Assembly (NCBI RefSeq): GCF_025144725.1
Contig: NZ_JALXKS010000025.1
Location: 1-43,198, forward strand
DNA: 43,198 nt
Direction: 5' to 3'
DNA from: Brevibacterium sp. p3-SID960
GTDB lineage: Bacteria; Actinomycetota; Actinomycetes; Actinomycetales; Brevibacteriaceae
Under the pieces are notes generated by a model. It searched no databases. It was not told the origin of the DNA and worked only from the letters and a program-made list of their open reading frames with translations. Shown piece after piece: positions 35,430 to 43,198 of the stretch (position 1 is its first letter; each line of letters opens with the position of its first letter). The position numbers and the translations under genes were made by a program.

Positions 35430-36638
35430 TCAGGCGATGATCTCGGTGACACGGCCGGCACCGACGGTGCGGCCGCCTTCGCGGATGGCGAAGCGCAGGC
35501 CCTCTTCCATAGCGATCGGCTGGATGAGCTCAACGGTCATCTCAACGTTGTCGCCCGGCATGACCATCTCGGTGCCTTCCGGCAGCTCGATGACACCGGT
35601 GACGTCGGTGGTGCGGAAGTAGAACTGCGGGCGGTAGTTGGAGTAGAACGGGTTGTGACGTCCGCCCTCTTCCTTCTGCAGGATGTAGACCTGGCCCTTG
35701 AACTTCGTGTGCGGGGTGATCGAGCCCGGCTTGCAGATGACCTGGCCGCGCTCGACGTCCTCGCGCTTGGTGCCGCGGAGCAGGAGGCCGACGTTCTCAC
35801 CGGCGCGAGCGTCCGGCAGGGTCTTGCGGAACATCTCGATGGCGGTGACGGTGGTCTTCTGCGACTGCGGCTTGATGCCGACGATCTCGATCTCCTCGTT
35901 CGGCAGCAGCACGCCGCGCTCCACACGACCGGTCACGACGGTGCCGCGGCCGGTGATGGTGAAGACGTCCTCGACAGGCATGAGGAACGGCTTGTCGATG
36001 TCGCGCTCCGGCTCCGGAACGTTCTCGTCGACGGCGTCCATGAGCGCCTCGACGGTCTTGACCCACTCCGGGTCGCCTTCGAGAGCCTTGAGAGCCGAGA
36101 CGCGGACGATCGGGGCGTCCTCGTCGAAGTCCTGCGAACCGAGCAGGTCGCGGATCTCCATCTCGACGAGCTCGAGCATCTCATCAGCGTCGTCGCCGTA
36201 CTCAGCGAGTGCCGCGTCGGTCTTGTTGAGAGCGACGAGCAGGTACGGAACGTTGACCTGGCGGGCGAGCAGGACGTGCTCGCGGGTCTGCGCCATGATG
36301 CCGTCGGTGGCGGCGATCACGAGGATCGCGCCGTCCATCTGAGCGGCACCGGTGATCATATTCTTGATGTAGTCAGCGTGGCCCGGGGCGTCGACGTGTG
36401 CGTAGTGACGCTTCTCGGTCTCGTACTCAACGTGCGAGACGTTGATGGTGATGCCGCGCTGCTTCTCTTCCGGCGCGTTGTCGACTTGGTCGAAGGCCTG
36501 AGCCTGGTTCAGGTCCGGGTACTTGTTTGCCAGAACGTTCGTGATAGCCGCGGTCAGAGTCGTCTTACCGTGGTCAACGTGACCAATGGTACCGATGTTG
36601 ACGTGCGGCTTAGTCCTGTCGAAACTAGCCTTTGCCAC
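35430..36638 (-). CDS. tuf: Elongation factor Tu
   Basis: GTPase that delivers aminoacyl-tRNA to the ribosome. 402 residues with G1 GHVDHGKT (19-26), G3 DAPGH (83-87), G4 NKTD (138-141) and the C-terminal [13 protein letters not shown]. Slightly longer than the usual 394-397: after NKTD there is [15 protein letters not shown], a few residues more than E. coli, in a surface loop also extended in some actinobacteria. GTG start with a very strong GAGGAGG. Fourth gene of the str operon, 99 bases after fusA. Confidence 0.98.
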   Translation of the reverse strand: MAKASFDRTKPHVNIGTIGHVDHGKTTLTAAITNVLANKYPDLNQAQAFDQVDNAPEEKQRGITINVSHVEYETEKRHYAHVDAPGHADYIKNMITGAAQMDGAILVIAATDGIMAQTREHVLLARQVNVPYLLVALNKTDAALAEYGDDADEMLELVEMEIRDLLGSQDFDEDAPIVRVSALKALEGDPEWVKTVEALMDAVDENVPEPERDIDKPFLMPVEDVFTITGRGTVVTGRVERGVLLPNEEIEIVGIKPQSQKTTVTAIEMFRKTLPDARAGENVGLLLRGTKREDVERGQVICKPGSITPHTKFKGQVYILQKEEGGRHNPFYSNYRPQFYFRTTDVTGVIELPEGTEMVMPGDNVEMTVELIQPIAMEEGLRFAIREGGRTVGAGRVTEIIA

Positions 36639-36737
36639 TGGGTTCCTCCTCGTGGTTGGTTCGGGACATGCGGTTCATGCCCCGCGCCTTTTCTGTTGTT
36701 GACAGCTGCCGGCTGGCGCCGGCGGCAACGGGCGAGA

Positions 36738-38843
36738 TTACTCTTCGCCGCGGGTCTTCTGGATGATCTCGTCGGCGACAGCCTTCGGGACCTCCGCATA
36801 GCTATGGAACTGCATCGAGTACATAGCGCGGCCCTGGGTCTTCGACCGCAGGTCGCCGATGTAGCCGAACATCTCCGACAGCGGAACATGCGCACGGACA
36901 ACCTTAACGCCTGTGGCATCCTCCATCGACTGGATCTGTCCGCGCCGCGAGTTCAGGTCGCCGATCACGTCACCCATGTATTCCTCAGGGGTGCGCACCT
37001 CGACCTCCATGAGCGGTTCGAGCAGAGCCGGGCTCGCCTTCTGGACGGCCTCCTTGAGGACCATCGAGCCGGCGATCTTGAACGCCATCTCCGAGGAGTC
37101 GACATCGTGGTACTGGCCGTCCACAAGGGTGGCCTTGATGCCGACCAGCGGGTAGCCGGCCAGCACCCCCATCTGCATGGCATCCTGGATGCCCTGGTCG
37201 ACGCTCGGGATGTACTCGCGCGGCACGCGGCCGCCGGTGATGGCATTCTCGAATTCGTAGATCTGGTCGCCAGTGACCTCCATGGGCTCAATGGTGACCT
37301 GCACCTTGGCGAACTGGCCGGAACCGCCAGTCTGCTTCTTGTGCGTGTAATCGGCCTTCTCCACCTTGCGGCGGATGGTCTCGCGGTAGGCGACCTGCGG
37401 CTTGCCGATGTTGGCCTCGACCTTGAATTCGCGCTTCATGCGGTCGACGAACACATCGAGGTGCAGCTCGCCCATGCCGCCGATCTCGGTCTGGCCCGTC
37501 TCCTCGTTGAGGTTGACGGTGAAGGTCGGATCCTCCTTGACCAGCTTCTGGATCGCGGTCGAGAGCTTCTCCTGGTCGCCCTTGGTCTTCGGCTCGATCG
37601 AGACGAAGATGACAGGCTCTGGGAAGGACATCGACTCGAGCACGACCGGCTGCTGTGCATCGCACAGGGTGTCGCCGGTGGTGGTCTCCTTGAGGCCGAT
37701 GAATGCGTAGATGTGTCCGGCGACTGCTTCCTCGACAGGGTTCTCCTTGTTCGAGTGCATCTGGAACATCTTGCCGACGCGCTCCTTCTTGCCGCTGGTC
37801 GTGTTGAGCAACTGCTCACCCGACTTCACGGTTCCGGAGTACACGCGGACGTAGGTCAGCGTTCCGAAGAACGGGTGGCTGGCGACCTTGAAGGCCAGGC
37901 CGGCGAACGGTCCGTCCTTGCGCGGCTCGCGCGTGACGACCTCGTCCTCCTTGCCGGGGGCGTAGCCCTCGACAGCCGGGACGTCGAGCGGGCTCGGGAG
38001 GTAGTCGATGACGGCGTTGAGCACGAGCTGGATGCCCTTGTTCTTGAACGCCGAACCGCACATCACCGGGAACGCCTCAGAGGAGATGGTCAGCTGGCGG
38101 ATGCCGGCCTTGAGCTCGTCGATGGTGAGTTCGCCCTCTTCGAGGTACTTGTCCATGAGCTCTTCGCTGGCCTCAGCGACATCCTCCATGAGGTTCGCGC
38201 GCATCTCCTCGGCGCGTGCCTTGAACTCCTCGGGGATCTCGATCTCGGCCATGTCCTGGCCCATCTTCGACTCGTCGGGCCATTCCCAGGCCTTCATCTC
38301 AACAAGGTCGATGACAGCACGGAAGTCGGACTCAGCACCGATCGGCAGCTGGATGACCAGCGGCTTGGCTCCGAGGCGCTCACGGATGGTCTTGACGGTG
38401 AAGTCGAAGTCAGCACCGAGCTTGTCCATCTTGTTGACGAAGCACACGCGCGGAACGTCGTACTTGTCAGCCTGACGCCACACGGTCTCGGACTGCGGCT
38501 CAACACCTTCCTTGCCGTCGAACACGGCAACGGCACCGTCGAGCACGCGCAGCGAGCGCTCCACCTCGACGGTGAAGTCGACGTGGCCCGGGGTGTCGAT
38601 GATGTTGATCTGGTTGTCTTCCCAGTAGCAGGTGGTGGCAGCCGAGGTGATCGTGATGCCACGCTCCTGCTCCTGCTCCATCCAGTCCATCGTCGAGGCG
38701 CCGTCGTGGGTCTCGCCGAGCTTGTAGTTCACACCGGTGTAGAACAGGATGCGTTCGGTGGTAGTGGTCTTACCGGCATCGATGTGAGCCATGATGCCGA
38801 TGTTGCGGACCTTCTTGAGGTCAGTCAGCACGTCGAGTGCCAC
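36738..38843 (-). CDS. fusA: Elongation factor G
   Basis: Translocase GTPase of 701 residues. G1 [13 protein letters not shown] (19-31), switch [15 protein letters not shown]3 DTPGH (83-87), G4 NKMD (137-140), and domain IV-V signatures [30 protein letters not shown]. Canonical, no truncation. Start is GTG at 38843. A very stable hairpin lies between rpsG and this gene. Confidence 0.98.
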   Translation of the reverse strand: MALDVLTDLKKVRNIGIMAHIDAGKTTTTERILFYTGVNYKLGETHDGASTMDWMEQEQERGITITSAATTCYWEDNQINIIDTPGHVDFTVEVERSLRVLDGAVAVFDGKEGVEPQSETVWRQADKYDVPRVCFVNKMDKLGADFDFTVKTIRERLGAKPLVIQLPIGAESDFRAVIDLVEMKAWEWPDESKMGQDMAEIEIPEEFKARAEEMRANLMEDVAEASEELMDKYLEEGELTIDELKAGIRQLTISSEAFPVMCGSAFKNKGIQLVLNAVIDYLPSPLDVPAVEGYAPGKEDEVVTREPRKDGPFAGLAFKVASHPFFGTLTYVRVYSGTVKSGEQLLNTTSGKKERVGKMFQMHSNKENPVEEAVAGHIYAFIGLKETTTGDTLCDAQQPVVLESMSFPEPVIFVSIEPKTKGDQEKLSTAIQKLVKEDPTFTVNLNEETGQTEIGGMGELHLDVFVDRMKREFKVEANIGKPQVAYRETIRRKVEKADYTHKKQTGGSGQFAKVQVTIEPMEVTGDQIYEFENAITGGRVPREYIPSVDQGIQDAMQMGVLAGYPLVGIKATLVDGQYHDVDSSEMAFKIAGSMVLKEAVQKASPALLEPLMEVEVRTPEEYMGDVIGDLNSRRGQIQSMEDATGVKVVRAHVPLSEMFGYIGDLRSKTQGRAMYSMQFHSYAEVPKAVADEIIQKTRGEE

Positions 38844-38877
38844 GGTGTCTCTCTTCCGTCTCGTTGAGTTGGACAGC

Positions 38878-38907
38878 GGGCCGGACCGGGTCGGGCCGGT
38901 CCGGCCC
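38878..38907 (-). terminator. GC-rich hairpin between rpsG and fusA
   Basis: A 12-bp perfect stem (38878-38889 with 38896-38907, 6-base loop) 9 bases past the rpsG stop and 35 before the fusA start. It lacks a U-tract, so it may be an attenuator, an RNase processing barrier or a 3'-end stabiliser that lets S12/S7 and EF-G/EF-Tu be made in different amounts. Confidence 0.5.
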
Positions 38908-38915
38908 AGCGTCGC

Positions 38916-39385
38916 TTACCAGCGGTAGTGGGCGAAGGCCTTGTTGGACTCGGCCATCTTATGCATGTCCTCGCGGCGCTTCACAGCGGCGCCCAGACCG
39001 TTGCTCGCATCCAGGATCTCGTTCTGGAGGCGATCGGTCATGGTCTTTTCACGGCGCTGACGGGCGAAGCCGACGAGCCACCGCAGAGCGAGGGTGGTCG
39101 AGCGCGCTGCACGCACTTCGACCGGCACCTGGTAGGTCGCACCGCCGACACGGCGCGAGCGGACCTCGAGCGCCGGGCGGATGTTGTCCAGGGCCTTCTT
39201 GAGCAGCGAAACCGCGTCGGTGTTGGCCTTCTCAGCGGCGGCTTCGAGGGCGCTGTAGACGATGCGCTCAGCGGTGGAGCGCTTGCCGTCGAGGAGCACC
39301 TTGTTGATGAGCTGGGTGACCAGCGGCGAGTGGTAGACCGGGTCGATGCCGACCGGTCGCTTGGGGGCGGGACCCTTACGTGGCA

Positions 39386-39386
<1 letters not shown>
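38916..39386 (-). CDS. rpsG: 30S ribosomal protein S7
   Basis: A 156-residue head protein that nucleates 3'-domain assembly. [43 protein letters not shown] and the end NKAFAHYRW are canonical. ATG overlaps the rpsL stop (TAATG), implying coupling. Confidence 0.98.
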
Positions 39387-39760
<374 letters not shown>

Positions 39761-40093
39761 TGAATATTCTCCGATGCTTCTCGATATACCTAAGTCCGAT
39801 GGCGATCACAGCGCCTGCTGTGCCGTCCGCACCCTCGGACATGTCCTGCTGGGAGCGGGTGAAGCTGCCTGCCCGTCCCCAGTCCCCGCGATTCCCCGCT
39901 GCATCCGGAACCGGATGTGCCATGATGGCAGGGCGCCCTTGTCGAGCTGCCGAAACAGCCAGTCAGAGAACCGATGGGGCCTTGCGGCCTGCATGACACC
40001 GCCCGCGGCTGCTCCTCGTCACCCGGTGCGGAGCGGGTGACACAGCCTCGTGCGCGCATGCGGACACGATCTGATCACAATCAGTCACAGTAC
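39761..40093 (-). other. str operon leader
   Basis: About 330 bases between the distal promoter and rpsL, with no convincing ORF on either strand. It contains a CACAGC/GCTGTG hairpin (39807-39822). Its length suggests room for translational or attenuation control, but no known element was recognised. Confidence 0.35.
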
Positions 40094-40123
40094 AGCCTAG
40101 ACGGTGGCGGCGCCGCCGGTCAA
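40094..40123 (-). promoter_or_regulatory. Main str operon promoter
   Basis: On the minus strand TTGACC (40123-40118) and TAGGCT (40099-40094) are 18 bases apart, the best sigma-70-type promoter in the window. The spacer contains the 12-base palindrome GGCGGCGCCGCC. Transcription would start near 40087. Confidence 0.7.
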
Positions 40124-40244
40124 AACGACCTCAGCGCCTGGTTCCGTGCGGAGAATCCGCTTCGACTCGCGCGGTGGGCTGCGCCGCGAATGCTCCCAAT
40201 CGGCGGCGTTACGCGCAGGTCACGTTCCGTTCGCCGGACTTGGT

Positions 40245-40250
40245 TATGCT
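40245..40250 (+). promoter_or_regulatory. Probable -10 box of the DUF1707 gene (leaderless)
   Basis: TATGCT ends 6 bases before the ATG at 40257, without a Shine-Dalgarno. It also supports 40257 over earlier in-frame starts. It is divergent from the str promoter about 120 bases away. Confidence 0.55.
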
Positions 40251-40256
40251 GGGCAC

Positions 40257-40940
40257 ATGTCCGACCTCGTACCCAGCGCCGGAGACAGCGACCGGCCCCG
40301 CAAGCTGCGCGCCGGCGATCAGGACCGCGACGCCGTCCTCGACGTCCTCTCCGCCGCCCACGCCTCCGGTCGCCTCGACCCCACAGAACTCGATGAGCGG
40401 CAGGAGGCGACAATGGCGACGAAGTTCCTTGCGGAGCTCCCCGAGCTCATCGACGACCTGCCCGAAGGCGATGAGCTGCTGGCCCGCCTGCGTGCCGAGG
40501 CCGGAATCGACCACGGGCACGGCGCCTCGGGCACGGCGCTGTCGCACCGCCGCAAGCATATTCCGCCAGCTACGCCCGGCACCGGCAAACCCGTCTACGA
40601 CATCGCAGTCCTCGGCGGCTCCGCGAAGACGATCGTCGCCGGCACTTCGAAGGTCGAGACGTATGCGCTCATGGGCGGCAGCGAGATCTACCTGCACGAG
40701 GTGATGGGCCCCGGCGTGGAGCTCAGGCTCACGAACGTCGCGATCATGGCCGGCCACGACATCTACGTGCCGGCCGGCGTCAAGGTCATCGACAACACCG
40801 TCAACTTCCTCGCCGGCAACGACGTTGCCCGCAATGCCAGCGGCGACGGCTCCAACGGCACCCTCATCCTCGACGGCTTCAACCTCATGGCCGGCCACGA
40901 CGTCAAGCTCGACCCGAACTGGACACCCGAGGACCGCTGA
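40257..40940 (+). CDS. DUF1707 domain protein with LiaF-like C-terminal region
   Basis: A 227-residue protein. Residues about 17-69 match the actinobacterial DUF1707 pattern (LRAGDQDRDAVLDVLSAAHASGRLDPTELDERQEA then LIDDLP). The C-terminal half (110-220) is a run of short beta strands, AVLGGSAKTIV, YALMGGSEIYL, LTNVAIMAGHDIYVPAGVKVI and GFNLMAGHDVKL, resembling the beta-helical cell-wall-stress LiaF/DUF2154 type. No membrane segment, so it is probably cytosolic or membrane-associated. Known relatives are linked to envelope stress, but function here is not established. It precedes pfkA by 55 bases on the same strand. Confidence 0.75.
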   Translation: MSDLVPSAGDSDRPRKLRAGDQDRDAVLDVLSAAHASGRLDPTELDERQEATMATKFLAELPELIDDLPEGDELLARLRAEAGIDHGHGASGTALSHRRKHIPPATPGTGKPVYDIAVLGGSAKTIVAGTSKVETYALMGGSEIYLHEVMGPGVELRLTNVAIMAGHDIYVPAGVKVIDNTVNFLAGNDVARNASGDGSNGTLILDGFNLMAGHDVKLDPNWTPEDR

Positions 40941-40995
40941 GCGCTCGCGTGAACCGACCTGACCCGAACCTGAAACCGACCCGAGAGGACCTGCA

Positions 40996-42021
40996 GTGAA
41001 CATCGGCATTCTGACCTCCGGCGGCGACTGTCCCGGACTCAACGCTGTCATCCGAGGCGCGGTGCGCAAGGGCATCCGCCAGTACGGCTACAGCTTCTCC
41101 GCGATCCGCGACGGCTGGCGCGGGCTGCTCGAAGACGACATCCATCCGCTGCATATGGTCGATGTCCGCGGCATCGGCGCGCGCGGCGGCACCATTCTCG
41201 GGACCTCGCGCACGCACCCGTACTCAGGCGGCGGGCCGGAGAAGATGAACGAGGTGATGGCCGCGCGCGGCATCGACGCCGTCATCGCGATCGGCGGCGA
41301 GGGCACGCTGGCCGGCGCCTCGCGACTGGCTGATGACGAGGGGCTGCCGGTCATCGGCGTGCCGAAGACGATCGACAACGATCTGGACAACACCGATTAC
41401 ACCTTCGGCTTCGACACCGCCCAGGAGATCGCCACCGAGGCGATCGACCGTCTGCGCACGACAGCCGAAAGCCATCACCGCTGCATGGTGCTCGAGGTCA
41501 TGGGGCGCAACGTCGGCTGGATCGCGCTGCAGTCCGGCATGGCCGGTGGTGCGCATGCCATCCTCATCCCGGAGTTCCCGGTCGGCTACGAGCAGATCTG
41601 CGATTGGGTGCGCTCAGCGTGGGATCGCGGCCGCGCCCCGCTCGTCGTCGTGGCGGAGGGCTTCGTGCCCGAGGGGCGTGACGACCAGGTCTCAGATGCC
41701 GGTCTCGACAAGCACGGGCGGGTGCGTCTGGGCGGCATCGGCAACCACCTCGCCCCGATCATCGAAGAGCGCACCGGCTTGGAGACCCGGGCGGTGACGC
41801 TCGGCCACCTGCAGCGCGGCGGCTCCCCGACGGCCTATGACCGGGTGCTCGCCACCCGGCTCGGAATGGCGGCAGTCGATCTGTGTCACGACGCCGACTG
41901 GGGTCAGATGGCCAGTCTGACCGGCACCGACATCATCCGGGTGCCGATGGCCGAGGCAGTCGACCGGCTCAAGTTCGTCCCGCAGCACAGGTGGGATGAA
42001 GTCCAGGCGCTGCTCGGCTGA
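40996..42021 (+). CDS. pfkA: 6-phosphofructokinase (probably ATP-dependent)
   Basis: Phosphorylates fructose 6-phosphate in glycolysis. 341 residues, group A PFK. N-terminal MNIGILTSGGDCPGLNAVIRG, nucleotide motif GGEGTL (100-105), PKTIDND (123-129) with catalytic Asp127, and MGRNVGW. Gly103 argues for ATP, since pyrophosphate enzymes have Asp there. Lys124 in place of Gly is the group III pattern seen in actinobacteria. GTG 40996 has GAGAGG seven bases upstream. Its 3' end overlaps the convergent gene by 53 bases. Confidence 0.93.
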   Translation: MNIGILTSGGDCPGLNAVIRGAVRKGIRQYGYSFSAIRDGWRGLLEDDIHPLHMVDVRGIGARGGTILGTSRTHPYSGGGPEKMNEVMAARGIDAVIAIGGEGTLAGASRLADDEGLPVIGVPKTIDNDLDNTDYTFGFDTAQEIATEAIDRLRTTAESHHRCMVLEVMGRNVGWIALQSGMAGGAHAILIPEFPVGYEQICDWVRSAWDRGRAPLVVVAEGFVPEGRDDQVSDAGLDKHGRVRLGGIGNHLAPIIEERTGLETRAVTLGHLQRGGSPTAYDRVLATRLGMAAVDLCHDADWGQMASLTGTDIIRVPMAEAVDRLKFVPQHRWDEVQALLG

Positions 42022-42835
42022 ACTCGTCAGCCAGCAGGGTGGGCGCCAGTCGCGCCGCCACCTGATCCTGCAGCTGGCCGGCTGCCGCGGGGTCTGCTGC
42101 CAGTGCCAGCAGCTCGTGCGCATCGAAGGCCACGACCTCGTAGCCGAGTGCGCGGATCGACTCATAGGCCGATTCGAGCACCTGCATATTCTCCCCTGGC
42201 CGCCAGACGTCGACGACGACACGCGGGCGGGGAAAGAGGAACGACACTGCCGCTCCCTCGGCCGGCTCTTCGGCCCCCGGCAGCACAACGTGCTGGCGGA
42301 AACCGGTGATCCCCAGACCCCGCAGCACGGCGAGCAGCACCGATTCAGCCGGTATCACCGCCTCGCCGGTGGCGGTGCGGAGCACCATCCGGACCTGGGC
42401 GAAGCGGTTGCGCCGCTGCTGCGTCTCAGCCACGGTGTGCAGCTCTCGCCGGGTGTGCTCCCGGTCGTGCGCACCGCGCAGCAGATGGTCAGCGGCCAGC
42501 ACCCCCGCGATGATCCCGACGTCGCGGGCCACGTCGATGACCGTGCGGACCGGGCTGGTGATCTGCAGGTCGCCGATCGTCAGGCGGTCGGCAGGCAGCA
42601 CCGGGTTGCGCCAGCGCCGCAGGAGCGCCGACTCCACCCCCTTGCGCGGGTGCGAGACATGCATCGGCGCCTCGTCGGCCGAACCGATGACAGGCATGCC
42701 GTGCAGACGTGCGGCGGTCTCATGCGAGATGACGTCAGAGGGCGCCAGGGGCGGGAGGGGCTCGGGCAGCACTGCTGCTGCAGTGTGCGTGATCGCTGTC
42801 GGCTCCCAACGGCGGAGCGGTGTTGTCGTGTCCAT
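41969..42835 (-). CDS. AbiEi/DUF559-like protein with degenerate nuclease-type C-terminus
   Basis: A 288-residue protein of a widespread but uncharacterised actinobacterial type. N-terminal half has PSDVISHETAARLHGMPV (about 32-49), the AbiEi/DUF559-associated segment, then MHVSHPRKG and ITSPVRTVIDVARD. C-terminal half has AESVLLAVLRGLGITGFRQHVVLPG, where relatives carry a Vsr-like nuclease core with a vDf(x)nEvDG pattern; here it reads VSFLFPRPRVVVDVW, so the usual Asp and Glu are replaced. Start taken at ATG 42835; the Shine-Dalgarno is weak, and an upstream GTG at 42922 is an alternative. It overlaps pfkA tail to tail by 53 bases. Confidence 0.55.
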   Translation of the reverse strand: MDTTTPLRRWEPTAITHTAAAVLPEPLPPLAPSDVISHETAARLHGMPVIGSADEAPMHVSHPRKGVESALLRRWRNPVLPADRLTIGDLQITSPVRTVIDVARDVGIIAGVLAADHLLRGAHDREHTRRELHTVAETQQRRNRFAQVRMVLRTATGEAVIPAESVLLAVLRGLGITGFRQHVVLPGAEEPAEGAAVSFLFPRPRVVVDVWRPGENMQVLESAYESIRALGYEVVAFDAHELLALAADPAAAGQLQDQVAARLAPTLLADEFSRAAPGLHPTCAAGRT

Positions 42836-43156
42836 GCTGCCACCCTGCTGCCCACGGCCCACGATGGCCAGAGGCTGCCGCGGTCTGTGGAAAAGCCGCA
42901 ATCTGCCCACAGGTATGTCCACAGATGTGCAGGAGGTTACTCACGCTCCGTTACGCGACCGTCGCACTCCCCGCCCTCCCCCGTCACACAAGGCATGCAG
43001 ACGGGTTACCGAAACGTAGGCCGCGGGAACGAGCAGTGGCGATTCCCACCTCGGGAACGGGGCCGAAAACCGCGTGAGACCGGGCATGATGCGCACTGTC
43101 CACAGAGATGTGCACAGTTGCTGCCAGCTGTGGGAAACCGGGGGTGAATGCCAACG
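42836..43156. other. Gene-free contig end with DnaA-box-like motifs
   Basis: No supported gene. Five near-matches to the DnaA box (TTGTCCACA/TTATCCACA) are visible: TGTGGAAAA at 42886-42894, CTGCCCACA at 42903-42911, ATGTCCACA at 42915-42923, CTGTCCACA at 43096-43104 and TGTGGGAAA at 43129-43137. Each differs from a consensus by one or two bases. A nearby oriC or a DnaA-titration site is possible; chance similarity is not excluded. Confidence 0.3.
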
Positions 43157-43193
43157 GGGCGGGGGGGGGGGGGGGGGTGGCCCCCCCCCCGCC
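43157..43193. repeat. Poly-G/poly-C foldback at the window end (probable artefact)
   Basis: A 17-base G run (43161-43177) is followed, after TGG, by ten C bases and GCC. GGC plus ten G pairs with ten C plus GCC as a perfect inverted repeat. Such a sequence at a contig end is typical of sequencing or assembly foldback rather than biology. Confidence 0.7.
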
Positions 43194-43198
43194 GACGT

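Noticed and set aside
35430..36638. A divergent or antibiotic-resistant EF-Tu, because of NKTD and the extra loop residues.
   Set aside because: NKTD fits the NKxD consensus and the loop varies naturally among actinobacteria; no known elfamycin-resistance change was evident.
35655..38867. A 1070-codon open frame on the plus strand across tuf and fusA.
   Set aside because: It is antisense to two highly conserved genes; strong GC3 bias opens the opposite frame. Its translation is Leu/Val/Asp-rich without recognisable domains.

Overview
This is a 43.2 kb piece of a high-GC actinobacterial chromosome. Many genes start with GTG or TTG behind purine-rich Shine-Dalgarno sites. Several genes appear leaderless, with a TAnnnT -10 box 6-8 bases before the start codon. 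Adk is the short form, S3, S5 and L17 carry actinobacterial-style tails, and an LpqY/SugABC-like sugar importer is present. Together these suggest Micrococcales, with Brevibacterium or a near relative as my best guess (inference; 16S rRNA or whole-proteome comparison would decide). No rRNA, tRNA, CRISPR array or insertion sequence was seen. The last ~40 bases are a poly-G/poly-C foldback that looks like a contig-end artefact.

Layout. (1) 1-3.35 kb: one-carbon metabolism, with glyA-folD on the minus strand and divergent purU. (2) 3.5-8.06 kb: a tightly coupled plus-strand operon of four poorly characterised enzymes: a PaaK/CapK-like adenylate-forming enzyme, a small probable alpha/beta-barrel protein, a YghO-like N-acyltransferase and an Acg-like nitroreductase. 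It faces a tiny basic membrane protein gene. This is the best candidate for an undescribed pathway. (3) 8.4-11.65 kb, minus: infA-rpmJ-rpsM-rpsK-rpoA-rplQ. (4) 11.8-17.4 kb: non-ribosomal genes between map and infA, namely a calpain-like cysteine protease, a secreted LPRTG-anchored S33-type peptidase, and a PatB/MalY-type C-S lyase with a duplicated leader. (5) 17.6-20.45 kb, minus: secY-adk-map. (6) 20.7-30.26 kb, minus: the S10/spc ribosomal protein cluster from rpsJ to rplO, with a hairpin-bearing break between rpsQ and rplN. (7) 30.7-35.2 kb, minus: an LpqY-SugA-SugB-SugC-like importer, probably for trehalose or a related disaccharide, lying between the S10 and str operons. (8) 35.4-40.1 kb, minus: the str operon rpsL-rpsG-fusA-tuf behind a clear promoter. 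(9) 40.25-42.8 kb: a DUF1707-type protein, 6-phosphofructokinase (pfkA), and a convergent AbiEi/DUF559-like protein, then a gene-free contig end with DnaA-box-like motifs.

How it works together: most of the window is the core translation and secretion locus (ribosomal proteins, RNA polymerase alpha, IF-1, EF-Tu, EF-G, SecY, Met aminopeptidase). One-carbon genes supply formyl and methylene folate. Accessory cassettes sit at joints where the ancestral ribosomal operons are usually contiguous or close. Strong inverted repeats at operon joints suggest that termination or processing partitions expression.
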